Positions 11,061-22,965 are shown, counted from the first letter of the stretch. The stretch: 64,000 nucleotides of DNA from Wolfiporia cocos (GCA_029448655.1 JACCLO010000001.1:5225745-5289744); one strand, 5' to 3'. The notes: generated from the letters alone by a model not told the origin. A program made the numbers and translations.

Positions 11061-11704
11061 TGTTACGATCCTTCAGATACACTTGTATATTTTCTTTGAC
11101 GCCTCACCGTGTAGAGGGACTCAGCATTCGACCGCTTCGTCGGGCGCCTTATTCTATTCTATGGATCCCTGCACAACTGGAGACCCTCGGTTTCATGGAC
11201 AACAGCGTGGCGCTATAGCTAGCTGTAGCCACTCCCCCAAAAGGGCTACAATAACAGCTTGGCCGTTATCAAGGGTCCAGCTATATGTGCAGTTCATCCT
11301 ATGCCCATAACTGCTAGTTCCCCGCCGCGTCGGCGTTCTAGCTGATGTCCTGGGTCTAACTGCAGACCTTCTACATTTCGGCCTTCGTTGCGCTGAACTG
11401 CAACGCTTCTCCTTGTTCACCTACAACGTTGGCTCGACGGACTTAATAGTAGCAGTACCGAGGACACTACGACCCCAATTACTGAATCGCAGTATGTGAC
11501 CTGATGTAAACGCTGGTCGAGTTCCTCGGCTTGACCTTGTTGCGATTACCAGTACAAGGATCTTATACTCATTCTCAAAGGCTTGAGCCCTCAACTTGTA
11601 TATCGACGCTCTGACTGTGAGGGGTCTGACAACTGGTGCGCTACTCGATACGCTGAGTAACTCGACTTGGTTACTTCAGCTGAACAGATATTCAATCCGT
11701 AACA
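11061..11704. mobile_element. Solo LTR, family K
   Basis: 644 bp, TGTTACGATCC... to ...GATCCGTAACA, flanked by target duplication 'tcctc' (11056-11060, 11705-11709). The inverted R copy lacks it, with 'cctcctc' running straight into 'cagtcg' near 20990-21000, giving a natural empty site. Further copies lie at 48370-49111 (same site in R3) and 61539-62083 (different site). Confidence 0.9.
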
Positions 11705-12040
11705 TCCTCCAGTCGACCGCACGAAGCGAGTTTTCATGCAGGCGGCAGCCTTGGGGTCCATCAGCGTACAAGCAATCAAGATCATGACCTGCCTCGTCAT
11801 TGTCGATACAAACATTCTTCCATCATCTCTCTCTATGTTCGCAACACTTATGTGGTGGGATTTACCTTGCTTTGTGCGGTTTGGTGCTACGCTGGTCTTT
11901 CGCAGCATAATGGGTGGCCTTAATCGACAGCAAAATGCCTGTTTGACTGCGATTTGCCATTTGCAGCGAGGTCAGATACATGCATGCCGTAGAGCACAGT
12001 AATGCATTGAAAAGCAGTGAGCGAGTTGAGATGGGCACGG

Positions 12041-12345
12041 CGTCCGACCATGTCGGACGCGGATGTCCATCGGTGGGTGGGCGTCTCGCGCATCACGTGA
12101 TCTCACTCAGTGGTGGACATCCGCGTCGGACATGGTCGGACGGACAAGGGTGTCGAGATCGACGTCGCGAACTTTTATGCCGCTCTGCTCCAATCGGCCA
12201 GATATTGAGCCGGGGCCTGGTAAGCGAGGCTCGAAAGGCGCGGCACCCAACTATGTCGGACGCAGATGTCCGCCATTGGATAAGGTCACATGCTGACCTA
12301 GGCGCCCACCCAACGGTGGACATCCGCGTCCGACATGGTCGGACG
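12041..12345. repeat. Two class A palindromes upstream of SNF2 copy 1
   Basis: Full palindrome at 12041-12143 (loop 'catcacgtgatctc') and a second at about 12250-12345 (loop 'ggtcacatgctgacc'). Both are followed by a 'gacaa(g/a)ggtg' tail. They lie 400-700 bp upstream of the SNF2 copy 1 start, in its probable promoter region. Confidence 0.75.
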
Positions 12346-14228
12346 GACAAAGGTGCCAAAGTCAACGTTGCGAGAAATTCCCATTGACTCGCACACCGTT
12401 GCAGATTGACGGGCCAGCAATGCAACAGATAAACAATAATATTTTGGCGACAAGGTTTTGAAGATAAGATATTAACAATGAGGTTTTAACGATAAGATTT
12501 CGACGATATAGCAGATCGATATAACGGGGAATCGACGATCACAAGCGGCAACGCTTCTTGTGTGGATCTATCAGATGCCTTCTAGAAGTAGAATGTGATA
12601 GAGGCGGGGATCATTAGCAGCAGAAGAGAAGCGTGAAGGAGGTGAGGGCATGAGGTCCAGGGCATGGGGTGATAGGACGGTTCTCGGCGCCTGACAGGAG
12701 GGGCAAGACATAAAATGAGGAGGGGGGGAGCAGGGATGCCCCTCAGACCAACCCCCACGATGAGCAAAGACAACGGAGGTAACGAAGGTGGCAGAGCTAA
12801 CGAAACCACCCCCCGCCGAAGGCAGAAGGGGGCTTTTTTGGACCTCTACGTCTCTTGCAAGGCTCTCGACTACAAGTTCTGGAAATGGGACGAGTTCCAA
12901 AACCCAACTCAGACGCTCGGCTGGTTTTATGAAGACAGGGAGACGGCTCCTGAGATGTGGAGCGACAACACGGTGAAACAGGTAATGGCATTCATTGACG
13001 CTTATGAGATGAAGAACCCGAAGGACCGGGCGCGGTTCATGCACAAGGCGAAGGCGCCGGGAGACGGCTATACCAACGGACGCGAGGGGTGGCACGAATT
13101 CGTCGAGATCACCAAGAAGCAAATCAAGGTGGACAACATGGTGGATCGCGTGCTGGACGACCACGGGATTACGCTGGACAGCTTGGTGGAGCAGAGAGGG
13201 ATGGGCGCGGTAAGCGATTCGGTCATCCACTGGAAGCGGTGCGGAGCGGCTGACATGCGGGGCTTGCGACAGCTGCCCAGCCAATTGGACGTCGTCACCA
13301 CGGTGCACACGATCACGTTCTCCGAAGATATATTCGGCCCTCAATGCATGGGCACGACGACGAACGGGCGGCGATGGCTCCGAGAGCCGTTCGCGGCCTT
13401 CGCGCATTGGGCGTTCGCGGCGACATGGGAACGGTATAGAAGCAAGCTCCGGCGCAACATGAGGCGGTTTGAGGAGCTGAAGGAAAAGTGCAAGACGAGC
13501 ATGGAAGGTGAGCATGGACATGTAGATGGGGTCGGGTGTTTTGCTGCTGACGACAAGGACGACGACGGGCAGAGATCGAGAGCGGCAAGACGACGCCGAT
13601 GCCGGCGGCATTGAAGAAAGTACTCAAGGACATCACAGACCTGATCTCAATCATGATGCGGTACAAGGCGGCGGAAGTGGCGACGGTGCGAGATCAGTAC
13701 CAGACGCGCGTTCAGGAGATGCTGGACTGCCTGGACCCGGTCAAGGCGAAGGCGAGCAGTAAGTGCACTTTTGACACGACGACGACGACGATGCTGAGGA
13801 GATGGAATGCAGCCCTACCACGGCCTCTCCGTATGGCGCTGCGAGCGCTTGCGACGAAGGACACGGTGATGCAGGTGCAGGGCACCTTGCAGCGGCTGAT
13901 CTCGGACATGAGCCCCGACTCGGAAGACGACAACGAACAGGTCGAGCTCGACTTCGACGCGGCACCCGACATTGAGTGGAGGACCGGCACGGAAGAGTAC
14001 GAGCACCTGACGTTGGAGCAGGTGGTGGCGGAGCTGGGGCTCCCTGACGGGCGCATCCCATTCCTCAACGAGAAGGAAGACCCAGACGGCCGCGACCCCT
14101 GGTCAAAGGAAGGGAAGGCGGCGCTGGAAGCGGAGACGGCGCGTCCGTTCAACCCCCGCTGGCATCAGTATGTCGGCGTGCTCAAGATGATGCACAGCGC
14201 GCTGAACGGGAAGCCGACGCTGCTGATG

Positions 14229-16166
14229 TGTCACGGATGTGCCCAGGGGGCCACTGTACTTCCCTCGCTATAGGTTCCACATGCGGCGCTAGGCGTACGC
14301 CGCGTCTCTGGTCCTCAGCCACCTCCTGTGCGTCTCTTTAGTTTGTTGGTCACCTGACTGTTTGGTTAGCGCTGTAGGGTAGCGCGCGCCTCAGGTATCA
14401 CACGTTATGGTCACACTAGTTACATGCGTCACTGTAGTTACATATCATGTGCTCTCTTAGATAATGCGCGCACAGGCCATTACTTTAGGGCGGCCATTAC
14501 TGGCCAGCTACACATGTATAAGTACGACGGATGAGGACTTACATCCTCATCCTTGAGATTCTCGTCAATGCACTTAGTGCCTCTCTTATCATCTGTCTGA
14601 GCGTGCTCTGGCCCGAGGGCCCCTCTTGTCTTGCTCGACTGTGTGATGCCTCTCTATGTCGCCTCTAGGAGTCCTTAGGGATGGTCACCTTTGGTACAGC
14701 CGACAAGGTCACCGCTGGCGCGGCGTTGCACACGTCTTGTAGGGCGTTAGGGAGTCCCCCTGATGCCAGGGTCGCACAGACTGGTAAGTCTGTGACATAA
14801 TCTCAAGGATATCTTACCTCCCCTCCGGCGCGAACTGCGTTGGGGCCGAGGGTTCTCCACGTACAGGGTGCCATGGCAACGCGGCGGGGCAGCCTCTGGT
14901 AGAAGCGCCAGAGGTCCGTAGTTTTACGAGCCCCCACGAAGCGTTACACCAGGCGAAGTACCCGTGCGGAGTGAGCAAGCAAGTCCGCCCCCTTTCGAAC
15001 GCAAGGTAGAAGGGGTCAACCGACGTAAGCCCCGTTTGAGGACCCGCCGCCGTCACCCCTGACAAGGGAATGTACGCGCGTGTGGAGGTCTAGGGCAGTC
15101 CGGCCAATTACCTCTGGGCGGCAGGCACAAGTACAAGATCTCATGACCAGTGGGTATGCGAAGGAACCCGCAAGGGTCTCCAACCCCACACCGACGGTCT
15201 CGAAGGATAGACAACAACATCGACAACCGACTACTATACTCGACTGAGCCAACCACATACCCCGGGGTCGGCGCGTCACGCTTCGCCATGTCGGCGTCAG
15301 TCCTAGGACAAGCATGCGCTAACATGACTTACCGATGGGCCCGCTCACCGCTGACAAGCCTCATTCGCTCACGTCGCGGGATGTAAGGGAAGCAGGGATG
15401 GTCACGGTTTGCTCCCAATGCTCTCCTGCAGGCGACGCTCACTTCACTCCTCCACTGGCGGACGGTCCGTGCACATGGACGCTCCCCACCTTACTTTGCA
15501 AAGGATGGGCCGTGTGTTAAACAAGCAACCAAGGATGCGAGGGTCGTAGGATATAAGGTAGAACGTTAGGGACAACGTTTTTTAGGAGGGGGGGTAATGT
15601 CACGGATGTGCCCAGGGGGCCACTGTACTTCCCTCGCTATAGGTTCCACATGCGGCGCTAGGCGTACGCCGCGTCTCTGGTCCTCAGCCACCTCCTGTGC
15701 GTCTCTTTAGTTTGTTGGTCACCTGACTGTTTGGTTAGCGCTGTAGGGTAGCGCGCGCCTCAGGTATCACACGTTATGGTCACACTAGTTACATGCGTCA
15801 CTGTAGTTACATATCATGTGCTCTCTTAGATAATGCGCGCACAGGCCATTACTTTAGGGCGGCCATTACTGGCCAGCTACACATGTATAAGTACGACGGA
15901 TGAGGACTTACATCCTCATCCTTGAGATTCTCGTCAATGCACTTAGTGCCTCTCTTATCATCTGTCTGAGCGTGCTCTGGCCCGAGGGCCCCTCTTGTCT
16001 TGCTCGACTGTGTGATGCCTCTCTATGTCGCCTCTAGGAGTCCTTAGGGATGGTCACCTTTGGTACAGCCGACAAGGTCACCGCTGGCGCGGCGTTGCAC
16101 ACGTCTTGTAGGGCGTTAGGGAGTCCCCCTGATGCCAGGGTCGCACAGACTGGTAAGTCTGTGACA
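14229..16166 (+). mobile_element. Non-autonomous LTR element B (TRIM-like) inside SNF2 copy 1
   Basis: LTRs of 569 bp at 14229-14797 and 15598-16166 look identical on reading, so insertion is recent. Target duplication 'tgatg' (14224-14228, 16167-16171). The 800-bp interior (14798-15597) has no protein coding but is strongly similar to element A's interior. It keeps the hairpin 'cctctggtagaagcgccaga' at about 14892-14911 and an intact polypurine tract 'aggagggggggtaa' (15584-15597). It needs trans-acting retrotransposon proteins. Confidence 0.95.
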
Positions 16167-16287
16167 TGATGGACGAGGTCGGGGTCGGCAAGACGCTGCA
16201 GGCGATCATGTTCGCCGCGCTGAGGGTCTACTATTGCGAATACTACAAACAGTACAACAAGTTCCCCGGGGCGTTCGGTAAGTGCGG

Positions 16288-16303
16288 GGGGGGGGGGGGG
16301 GCG
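16288..16303 (+). repeat. Homopolymeric G tract in SNF2 copy 1 intron
   Basis: A run of about 14 G just after the donor 'gtaagtgc' of intron 4, followed by 'gcggggcg'. Prone to length variation and G-quadruplex formation. Confidence 0.8.
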
Positions 16304-17439
16304 GGGCGTGATTTGGGGCGCGCTGACGGTATGCGCATCATGCAGGCAATCAGGAATACACGGAAAATCTCGACAACGCATCCACCATCATCATCTGCCC
16401 GCCCAACCTCGTGAATCAGTGGACGGGAGAGATCAAACGATACCTGAAGCACGGTGAGTTCGACCTCATCCCATACATGGGTCCGCAGGGGTCGCGCGAG
16501 ACGTTCTGGGCGGAACTGCAAGCCCAATGCAAACACGAGCCTTGCCGCCGCATCTTCCTCACGACACACACGGTACGTGGGCCCTTTTTATTTACACGTC
16601 CATGCTCATCAAAGCTGATCGTCGCGCCGCCGGACGCATCTCACGACAACAGGCCATCAAGGCCGACCTGGAGGTCTGTTTCGACGCGTCGAACCCCTAC
16701 GTGCCGAAAATCATGTCGAGGGTGTTCGCAAGGCACCTCGCCAACACCATACACGGCCACGTCTTCGGCACCATCATCGTCGACGAGGCGCACGTCGCCC
16801 GAAACCCGAAGATGACGTTCGCGGCGATCAACAACCTGCGGCGGATGAGTGGCAGGACGGTCATCGCGATGACGGCGACGCCGCTTCTGACGCGTCCTGG
16901 GGTGAGCTTGCGTTTCTTTCCTTTCACAGGGGGGCCGAGGGATGACGGCGAAGCGCATCTTAGGATCTGTGGAACCTCGGCCACCTGATGGGCGTGGAAG
17001 GGTTCGGTGAGGAGAAGCTGGAGGACCTCAAGGCGATGGAGCGGGACCTCTCGTCGGCGCTGCGTCGGGACCGGCGGAGACTGAAGCAGTCGGAGCAGTC
17101 TAACGAAGTGCTGGACCGCATCGCTCACGGACGGAGCGTACATGCAAAATCGGCGTACCTCAGCGTGGTGGCCGAGAAGATGGAGACGCTCCGCGACCGG
17201 TTCGCAGGCTCGATCGTTCGGCGGACGGTGAACTCTCTGGACTTCAAGGGAGATCTGATCTCTGGGCTGCCGATGTACCACGAGCACATCATTCAGCGGC
17301 CGCTGCTGGAGTGGGAGCAGCCGTTCTTCGACATGGTCGCGCACGATCTCATGGTCGACGACCACCTCGGGACGGCGAATCAGATCTTTACGGGCAAGGT
17401 GAGTGCTTGCTTCATCGACTGTTGGAGTCAGAGATGGGG

Positions 17440-18000
17440 AGGGAGGCAGAGAAATTTATCGCAGTTCGATCTTGAACAGCGCGGCCGTCCGACCATGTCG
17501 GACGCGGACGTCCATCGCTGGGTTGGGTCACATGACGCCTTGGGCGCCCACCCAGCAGTGGACATCCGCGTCCGACATGGTCGGGCGGCAGCGCTGTCCA
17601 AGATCGAGCTTGCCATTTGATGGAGGCAGGCGAATTTTATTATCGCTGCTCGATCTTGGACAGCGTGGCCGTCCGACCATGTCGGACGCGGCCGTCCACC
17701 GCTGGGTGGGGTCACGTGACGTCTTAGACGCCCCACCCAGTGGTGGACATGTGCGTCCGACATGGTCGGACGGCCGCGCTGTCCAAGATCGAGCAGCGAT
17801 AAATTCGCCTGCCTCTCTCAAATGGCGCGCTCAATCTTGGACAGCGCTGCCGCCCGACCATGTCGGACGCACATGTCCACCGCTGGGTGGGGTGTCTAAG
17901 ATGTCACATGACCCCACCCAGCGGTGGATGGCCGCGTCCGACATGGTCGGACGGCTGCACTGTCCAAGATCGAGCTGCGAAAAAATTCGCCGCTGCCACA
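17440..18000. repeat. Triple palindrome array within SNF2 copy 1 intron
   Basis: Three class A palindromes at about 17466-17609, 17650-17798 and 17832-17975, in the enlarged seventh intron (657 nt; the paralogue's is 53 nt). Outer arms are longer than elsewhere, extending to 'ctcgatcttggacagcg' and its complement. The middle unit has the perfect loop 'ggggtcacgtgacgtc'. Flanks 'ggaggcaggcgaatttt' and 'aaattcgcctgcctc' extend the central inverted repeat to about 195 bp, and the outer two units are mirror images around it. Confidence 0.85.
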
Positions 18001-20394
18001 TTACGGCTTGCTTCTGGATGCCGTCGACTGGCTGACTGATCCAACCCACCGGCAGAAATTCTACCTCGGAATCAGGCGAGTGATCACCCATCCGGGGTGT
18101 CACTTCCCGCCTCAGATTCCAGGGCCAGGAGCAATGAACCCGTCGTCGAAGATCGATTCGCTCATCACTCTGCTCAAGAACCACCTCGGGCGTGACAACG
18201 CTCAGCCCATGAAGTTCAACGAAGACTCTCAGCAGCTGGTGATCGACGAGGATCACGTCCTGGACGAGCGTGTCGCCGGCCTTTGCCCCGACAAAATCAT
18301 CGTATACTGCGCGTTCCCGTCCAATATCCCCATGATCGCCCCAGTAAGTGTCGACAGCAGCCACCCGACGTTAGTCTGACCGCTCCCCGTCGACAGTTTC
18401 TCCAGGAACATAACATCGAATATCTGCGGGTCGTCGGTCAAGGAATGAGCGTCAAGCAGCGGTCGGTCAATCTGGAGTGCTTCCGCAAGAGCGGGGTTGA
18501 CGGCCCCCGCGTGCTGCTGCTTTCCGGCGTCGGGATGGTCGGCCTCAACATCGCCGACGCGAACATCCTCATCATCATGGTACGTCCGTTTTCCTTCTTG
18601 AACGTGCTCGCGCGCTGAAGGCGTGACGACAGGACACTCTCTGGTCGGCACAAGAAGACGGACAGCTGATCGGACGGCTCTGGCGACACCCGCAACCAAA
18701 GCGGGTCCACGTCTATCGGCTGATCGCGGCGGGCACCCCGGACGTCTTCCTGAACAACATCTCGTTCGAAAAGGGATACATGCACAAGGCGTTCACGGAG
18801 GCGAGCTCGACGCTCAGTAAGTGGACTGATACTCATGGGGGCGGCATGACTGATCAGCCGACTCACACAGGGGAACTCTTCGCACGTGCGAGCGGTCGGG
18901 ACACCTTCAGCAGCGATGACGAGATCAAGTTCGACGAGGACAGCGGCAAGATCATCGACCGCGTCGACGATATCATCGGCCCGAAGGCCAAGGGCAAGTC
19001 CAGGGCGAAGAGCACCGGTGGAAAGAGGAAGAAGACGGCGGCGACAATGAAGAAGTCGACGACGGCGACCACGGGGGACACTGCCTCTAGTTCGAAGACC
19101 CGCGCGGATGCCGCCGTCGCAGATGCCGGCGCGGACGACAGCAACGAGGAGTTGCTGCGGGTACCTGAGAAGCGGACGCAGAAGCGGACGCAGAAGAACA
19201 AGGCGGTCATCATGTCGGATGACGAAAGCGACCCGTCGGCGAGCGGCACCATGGCCCTCGACTAGGGCACTGTGCTCGTGAAATCCACCCCGGAGCCTTC
19301 GCAGGCCAAGACTCGCCCCGCCCCCCATCCCCGCTACGCGTCAAAGGCCCGGTCGCAGAGCAAGGAATCGTCCCCGGTGTCGTCGCAGGCATCTCAAGCC
19401 CGCTCGTCTGAGGACTCGTCTGAGGACTCGTCTGAGGACGATAGAAGCTCGGCCACGGCCAGCAACCGCAACGATGAGTCCCGTCGAGCCACGCCCAAGC
19501 CCCAGCCGACCACGCCCTACAACGAAGAGTCTTGCCAATCCACGCCCCGCAACGACGAGTCCCGCGAGCAGACGCCCGTCGCTGGGCAGAACGCTGGACT
19601 TGAGGACGACGTCGCGGACTTGCCGCCGGACGTCATCGTGACTTCGGACGTGGACGAACAGTCGATCCAGTCCTCGCACCAAGAGGGCGAGGACATGGGC
19701 GCGCTGCCTGAGAGTCTCCTCACGCAATTCCGTAAGTCGCTCGTTTTTCATGGCCGGACATGTCGCTGACGGACTGGCTGACCGACTGCAGCCGAGGACG
19801 TGCTCGACGCTCAGGCGGTGTTCGACAGCATCAGCGCCGGAAGTGACGAGGAAGGCAACGGCAACGGCGGCGACGACGGCGACCGCGACGATGACCACAA
19901 CGACCACATCGACACCGGCAACTCTGACAATGGCAGTCACGGCGAGGGCAGCTCGGGCTCTCCACAGGCCGGCAACAAGCGCTACCGCAAGTCCCTCGAC
20001 AACGAGGAGAGGAAGAAACGCAAGGCCGAGGGGTGGTTGACGGTCGCGAACGCGAGGGAGTCGTCGCAGCCGGGATTCTGCGACACCATGCCGACGCCCA
20101 CCAGGAAGTCTACCCGTCGCGGTGGCCGCAGGGGCGGTGCCTGATCGTGGGTCTTGCGTACTCTGTATTGTTTTCCGCGCGCGCTCGAAGCGCAAATTGT
20201 ACTACTACATCGTGATCTGGAAATATGACGCTGGTATTGTCATCGATGCCTTAGGAGCCGGAAAGTGGTGCGGGCTGTAAAATTAGTGGGCCCGCCGACC
20301 GAACGATTGAAACTTGCAAGCGCAAAACTGCCGACGAAGGAAAACACACGAACGTCGAGATCTTGTAGATTCACTTCAGTTTGATGACCAGAGG

Positions 20395-20690
20395 GCCAGC
20401 TCAACATCCGGCTATTTGGAGCAGAGAGGCATAAAAGCTCGCTAGGTCGACTTTGACACCCTCGTCCGTCCGACCATGTTGGACGCGGATGTCCACCACT
20501 GAGTGGGCGTCTAGGGAGGATCGCTAAAAAGTTGGCGAGCTCAAAGTCAACAGGCATGGGCGACCGGCCATGTCGGACGCGGATGTCCATCGCTGGATGG
20601 GCGTCTGGCACATCACATGACCTGACTCAGTGGTGGACATCCGCGTCCGACATGGTCGGACGCCGTGCCCATCTCAACTCGCTCACCACT
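20395..20690. repeat. Class A palindrome cluster, inverted relative to 40.9-41.2 kb
   Basis: A half-palindrome (about 20464-20515) and a full palindrome (about 20565-20672, loop 'cacatcacatgacc'), preceded by the complement of the usual tail. The block 20395-20690 is an inverted partner of 40905-41215, so both flanks of the nested transposon region carry the same repeat in opposite orientation. Confidence 0.72.
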
Positions 20691-21952
20691 TTTCCATGCA
20701 TTATTGTGCTCTACGGCGTGCATGTGTCTGACCTCGCTGCAAACGGCAAATCGCGGTCAAACAGGCATTTTGCTGTCGATTAAGGCCACCCATTATGCTG
20801 CGAAAGACCAGCGTAGCGCCAAACCGCACAAAGCAAGGTAAATCCCACCACATAAGTGTTGCGAACATAGAGAGAGATGATGGAAGAATGTTTGTATCGA
20901 CAATGACGAGGCAGGTCATGATCTTGATTGCTTGTACACTGATGGACCCCAAGGCTGCCGCCTGCATGAAAACTCGCTTCGTGCGATCGACTGGAGGAGG
21001 CTCTGGAGATAACGACACCGTGCTTGTAGAGTCTGTCAGGCTAGCCCAGATGCCATCACGATCTGAGATCCAAGACATACCTTCAATGCCTTCATCTCGT
21101 CCAAATCCCCCTCAACGTCCCCACTCTCATCAGTAAAGTCCTCGGCAACAGCGCTCTCATCATCATCAATGTCCATCGAGTCCTCATCCCATCTCCGTCC
21201 ATGCAGTCTCCGCTCCTCCTCCTCCCACTCGCACCGGTCCTCCTCCTGCCACTGTGCCACCTTCGCTGCCAGTTGAGCATCGAGCGGGTTATGGCAATGC
21301 CTCGTGGCACGGCTGCTTGCACAAGCATCAAATGTTAGCACCGAGCTGTTGACCATATTCGCTGTATCGCCACTCACCAGTTCCTGAGATGATACACGAG
21401 CGAAACGGTCATTGCAGTGGTAGCAAGGCGTGACAGAAACACATTTCGAACGTGACCACCATGATGAGCAGGTGGTAAAGCCCACGCACTAAGTAGCTGG
21501 ACCCAACATGATAGCCAAGCTGTCGTTGTAGCCCTTTTGGGGGAGTGGCTAATGCCTCTCGCTGATCAAGCGCATTGGGAAAAACATGGTGTCCGTCAAT
21601 GCAGCTCGCATTTTCGATGCTTTCGCACGCGCTCAAGCAGCCGTTCTGCAAGGCGTTCACCCATTCTTGCTCCATGCTCAGCCCGTACATCACCGTCGTA
21701 CCCACATTCCTGGCCACTGTTGCGCTTACCTTCCTGGCCACCGTCGTGCTTACATTCCTGGCCACTGCGGTGCTCGAGCACACCATCCCATGGGCAGAGT
21801 TTGCCACCTTCCTGACATCATTCTGCGCAGGTGTCTGTTCTCCTTTCAGCAAAACCTTCTCCTGGACATCACCATCGTAATCTTTTACCGTCAAAACAGC
21901 CACTCTGCTGTCAATTACCTGACTCAAAGTCATCATCACCGGCCCTGCCCAT
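20690..21952 (-). pseudogene. R unit copy 5, inverted, with upstream exons
   Basis: Minus-strand copy of the R-unit coding region without LTR K. The acidic exon (about 21485-21080) is the best preserved, ending at a donor 'aag|gtatgt' with acceptor '...gggctag' 40 nt later. A longer upstream open frame (21939-21409) carries a repeated VARNVSTTVARKVSATV segment not seen in other copies. Coding probably continued upstream into 34124-33993, now separated by LTR C and the gypsy element. Downstream of the intron two frames are open, so the product is uncertain. Family not recognised. Confidence 0.45.
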
Positions 21953-22255
21953 TGACACAGACTAGACTGTGGGACTCACACTATAACCTTTTAGGCGACT
22001 TGAAGGAGTTGCGGAAGGTTGGTGAGGAGACTAGTGGGCGCAAGCAGAGATGTGATGTGACTATGCGAATGCAAAGAACAAATCTAAGGCTTATCGTAGC
22101 GATAGCCCTACTTATATACATGCGTTGTTTGGTTACCAGTAAGGGAGCCAAACATGAATGCGGTCTGTGCGCAGACGTAGCTAATATGGCTAAGTCGTAA
22201 ACTACAGTAGACCATGTGCGCCGGTAATGGCCGCACCAATAAGAAACGGTGTTTG

Positions 22256-22875
22256 TAACACAAGATAACACTTACTTGATATGTTCTTGGTATTTGCTGG
22301 TTAGGCAAGGGATAAGCAGGTGTTAAGCAGGATACGTTGAGTGGTTAACTCGTAGTATGAATGCAATGAATAGAACTGAGGCAATAGCGCTCAGCAAGTC
22401 CAGTATATATACATGATAAATAAGACCCCTAACAGTCTAATTAGATAATACTAGTGTCCGTATTCGTATGTACAAGTCCCCAGATACCTAAGTACTTAGT
22501 AATATACGATAAATACATATACCGATCAAAACCGGGATATAGGAAGGCGGCGTAGGCCGCACGAATGGCGTTTTGCGCTCTTTGTCATTACAAAGACGGG
22601 GCGTGACCAAAGCCGGGTCCGCTGACGTTTATACGCTGACTGCTTCCGGACAGAATGTCCGATTGGCTAGAACTAGACATGTGACTGATGGTAACTACTA
22701 GTGATAAGATAAGACCGTCGTTACGGGAGATAACGCGGCCATCATTCGGCACGTATGTAACCGTTAACTTATGAACCAGATAAGCTAGTTATTGGTCTAG
22801 AAAGTCGTAGATAATTCGTATAATTGCCGGAAAAATAGTAAGAAATATAGGGAAACTAGGAGAATTCTTGTGACA
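22256..22875 (-). repeat. 3' LTR of the gypsy element
   Basis: 620 bp. On the minus strand starts TGTCACAAGAATTC and ends CTTGTGTTA. Includes TATA-like 'catgtatatatac'. Ends in TTA rather than the canonical CA, but the 5-bp target duplication fixes this boundary. Confidence 0.93.
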
Positions 22876-22888
22876 TTACCCCCCCCTT
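22876..22888 (-). promoter_or_regulatory. Polypurine tract of the gypsy element
   Basis: Minus-strand 'aaggggggggtaa' directly before the 3' LTR, the plus-strand primer site in reverse transcription. The same 'ggggggtaa' arrangement precedes the 3' LTRs of elements A, B and D. Confidence 0.85.
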
Positions 22889-22965
22889 AGATTTCAACGA
22901 CCCCGTTGAGAGTAGAAATGGTGCTAGAGCCCATTGAAGGGTTAGACTTTACGATTTTTCCATTT

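Larger units (their letters stand above)
10396..12002 (+). repeat. Dispersed subtelomeric unit R, copy 2
   Basis: Begins 'tatgagacactgtagggtgt' like the copies at 629, 47724 and 58094. Order: class A palindrome (10601-10711), acidic ORF, possible short intron, solo LTR K (11061-11704), then a conserved 3' segment (11705-12002) also found at 49112-49330 and inverted at 20700-21000. This is the least CpG-decayed plus-strand copy. Confidence 0.8.
12760..20144 (+). pseudogene. SNF2-like DNA-dependent ATPase/helicase, module 1 copy, disrupted
   Basis: Exons, by GT-AG signals and alignment with the intact 50.8-kb paralogue: 12760-13209, 13273-13507, 13573-13758, 13813-14228 plus 16172-16277, 16346-16572, 16653-16901, 16964-17398, 18056-18343, 18397-18579, 18633-18816, 18871 onward. 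Frames agree at every junction. Element B is inserted between the codons for ..TLLM and DEVGVGKT, severing Walker A. Removing it and one 'tgatg' copy restores exon 4 to 522 nt, exactly as in the paralogue. Motifs kept: DEAH (motif II), AMTATPLL (motif III), QLIGRLWRHPQ (motif VI). An in-frame TAG at 19263-19265 would end the product at 1,117 codons; the same frame then stays open to a donor at 19732, with a last exon 19792-20144 ending in basic RRGGRRGG. The 17399-18055 intron holds three palindromes. Start at 12760 matches the paralogue's N-terminus; 12715 is possible. Confidence 0.88.

Noticed and set aside
12571..13611. 346-codon minus-strand frame over SNF2 copy 1
   Set aside because: Antisense shadow of GC-rich exons that have splice signals and a paralogue on the plus strand.
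13800..14228. Possibility that SNF2 copy 1 is two separate genes on either side of element B
   Set aside because: Target duplication, exact exon-length restoration and motif continuity show it is one gene split by an insertion.
17403..18035. Several overlapping frames of 97-210 codons on both strands
   Set aside because: Produced by the class A palindromes, which are open in several frames because arms mirror each other; they lie in an intron.
19341..20195. 284-codon minus-strand Arg/Val-rich frame
   Set aside because: Antisense of the low-complexity SNF2 tail; composition is typical of a shadow frame.
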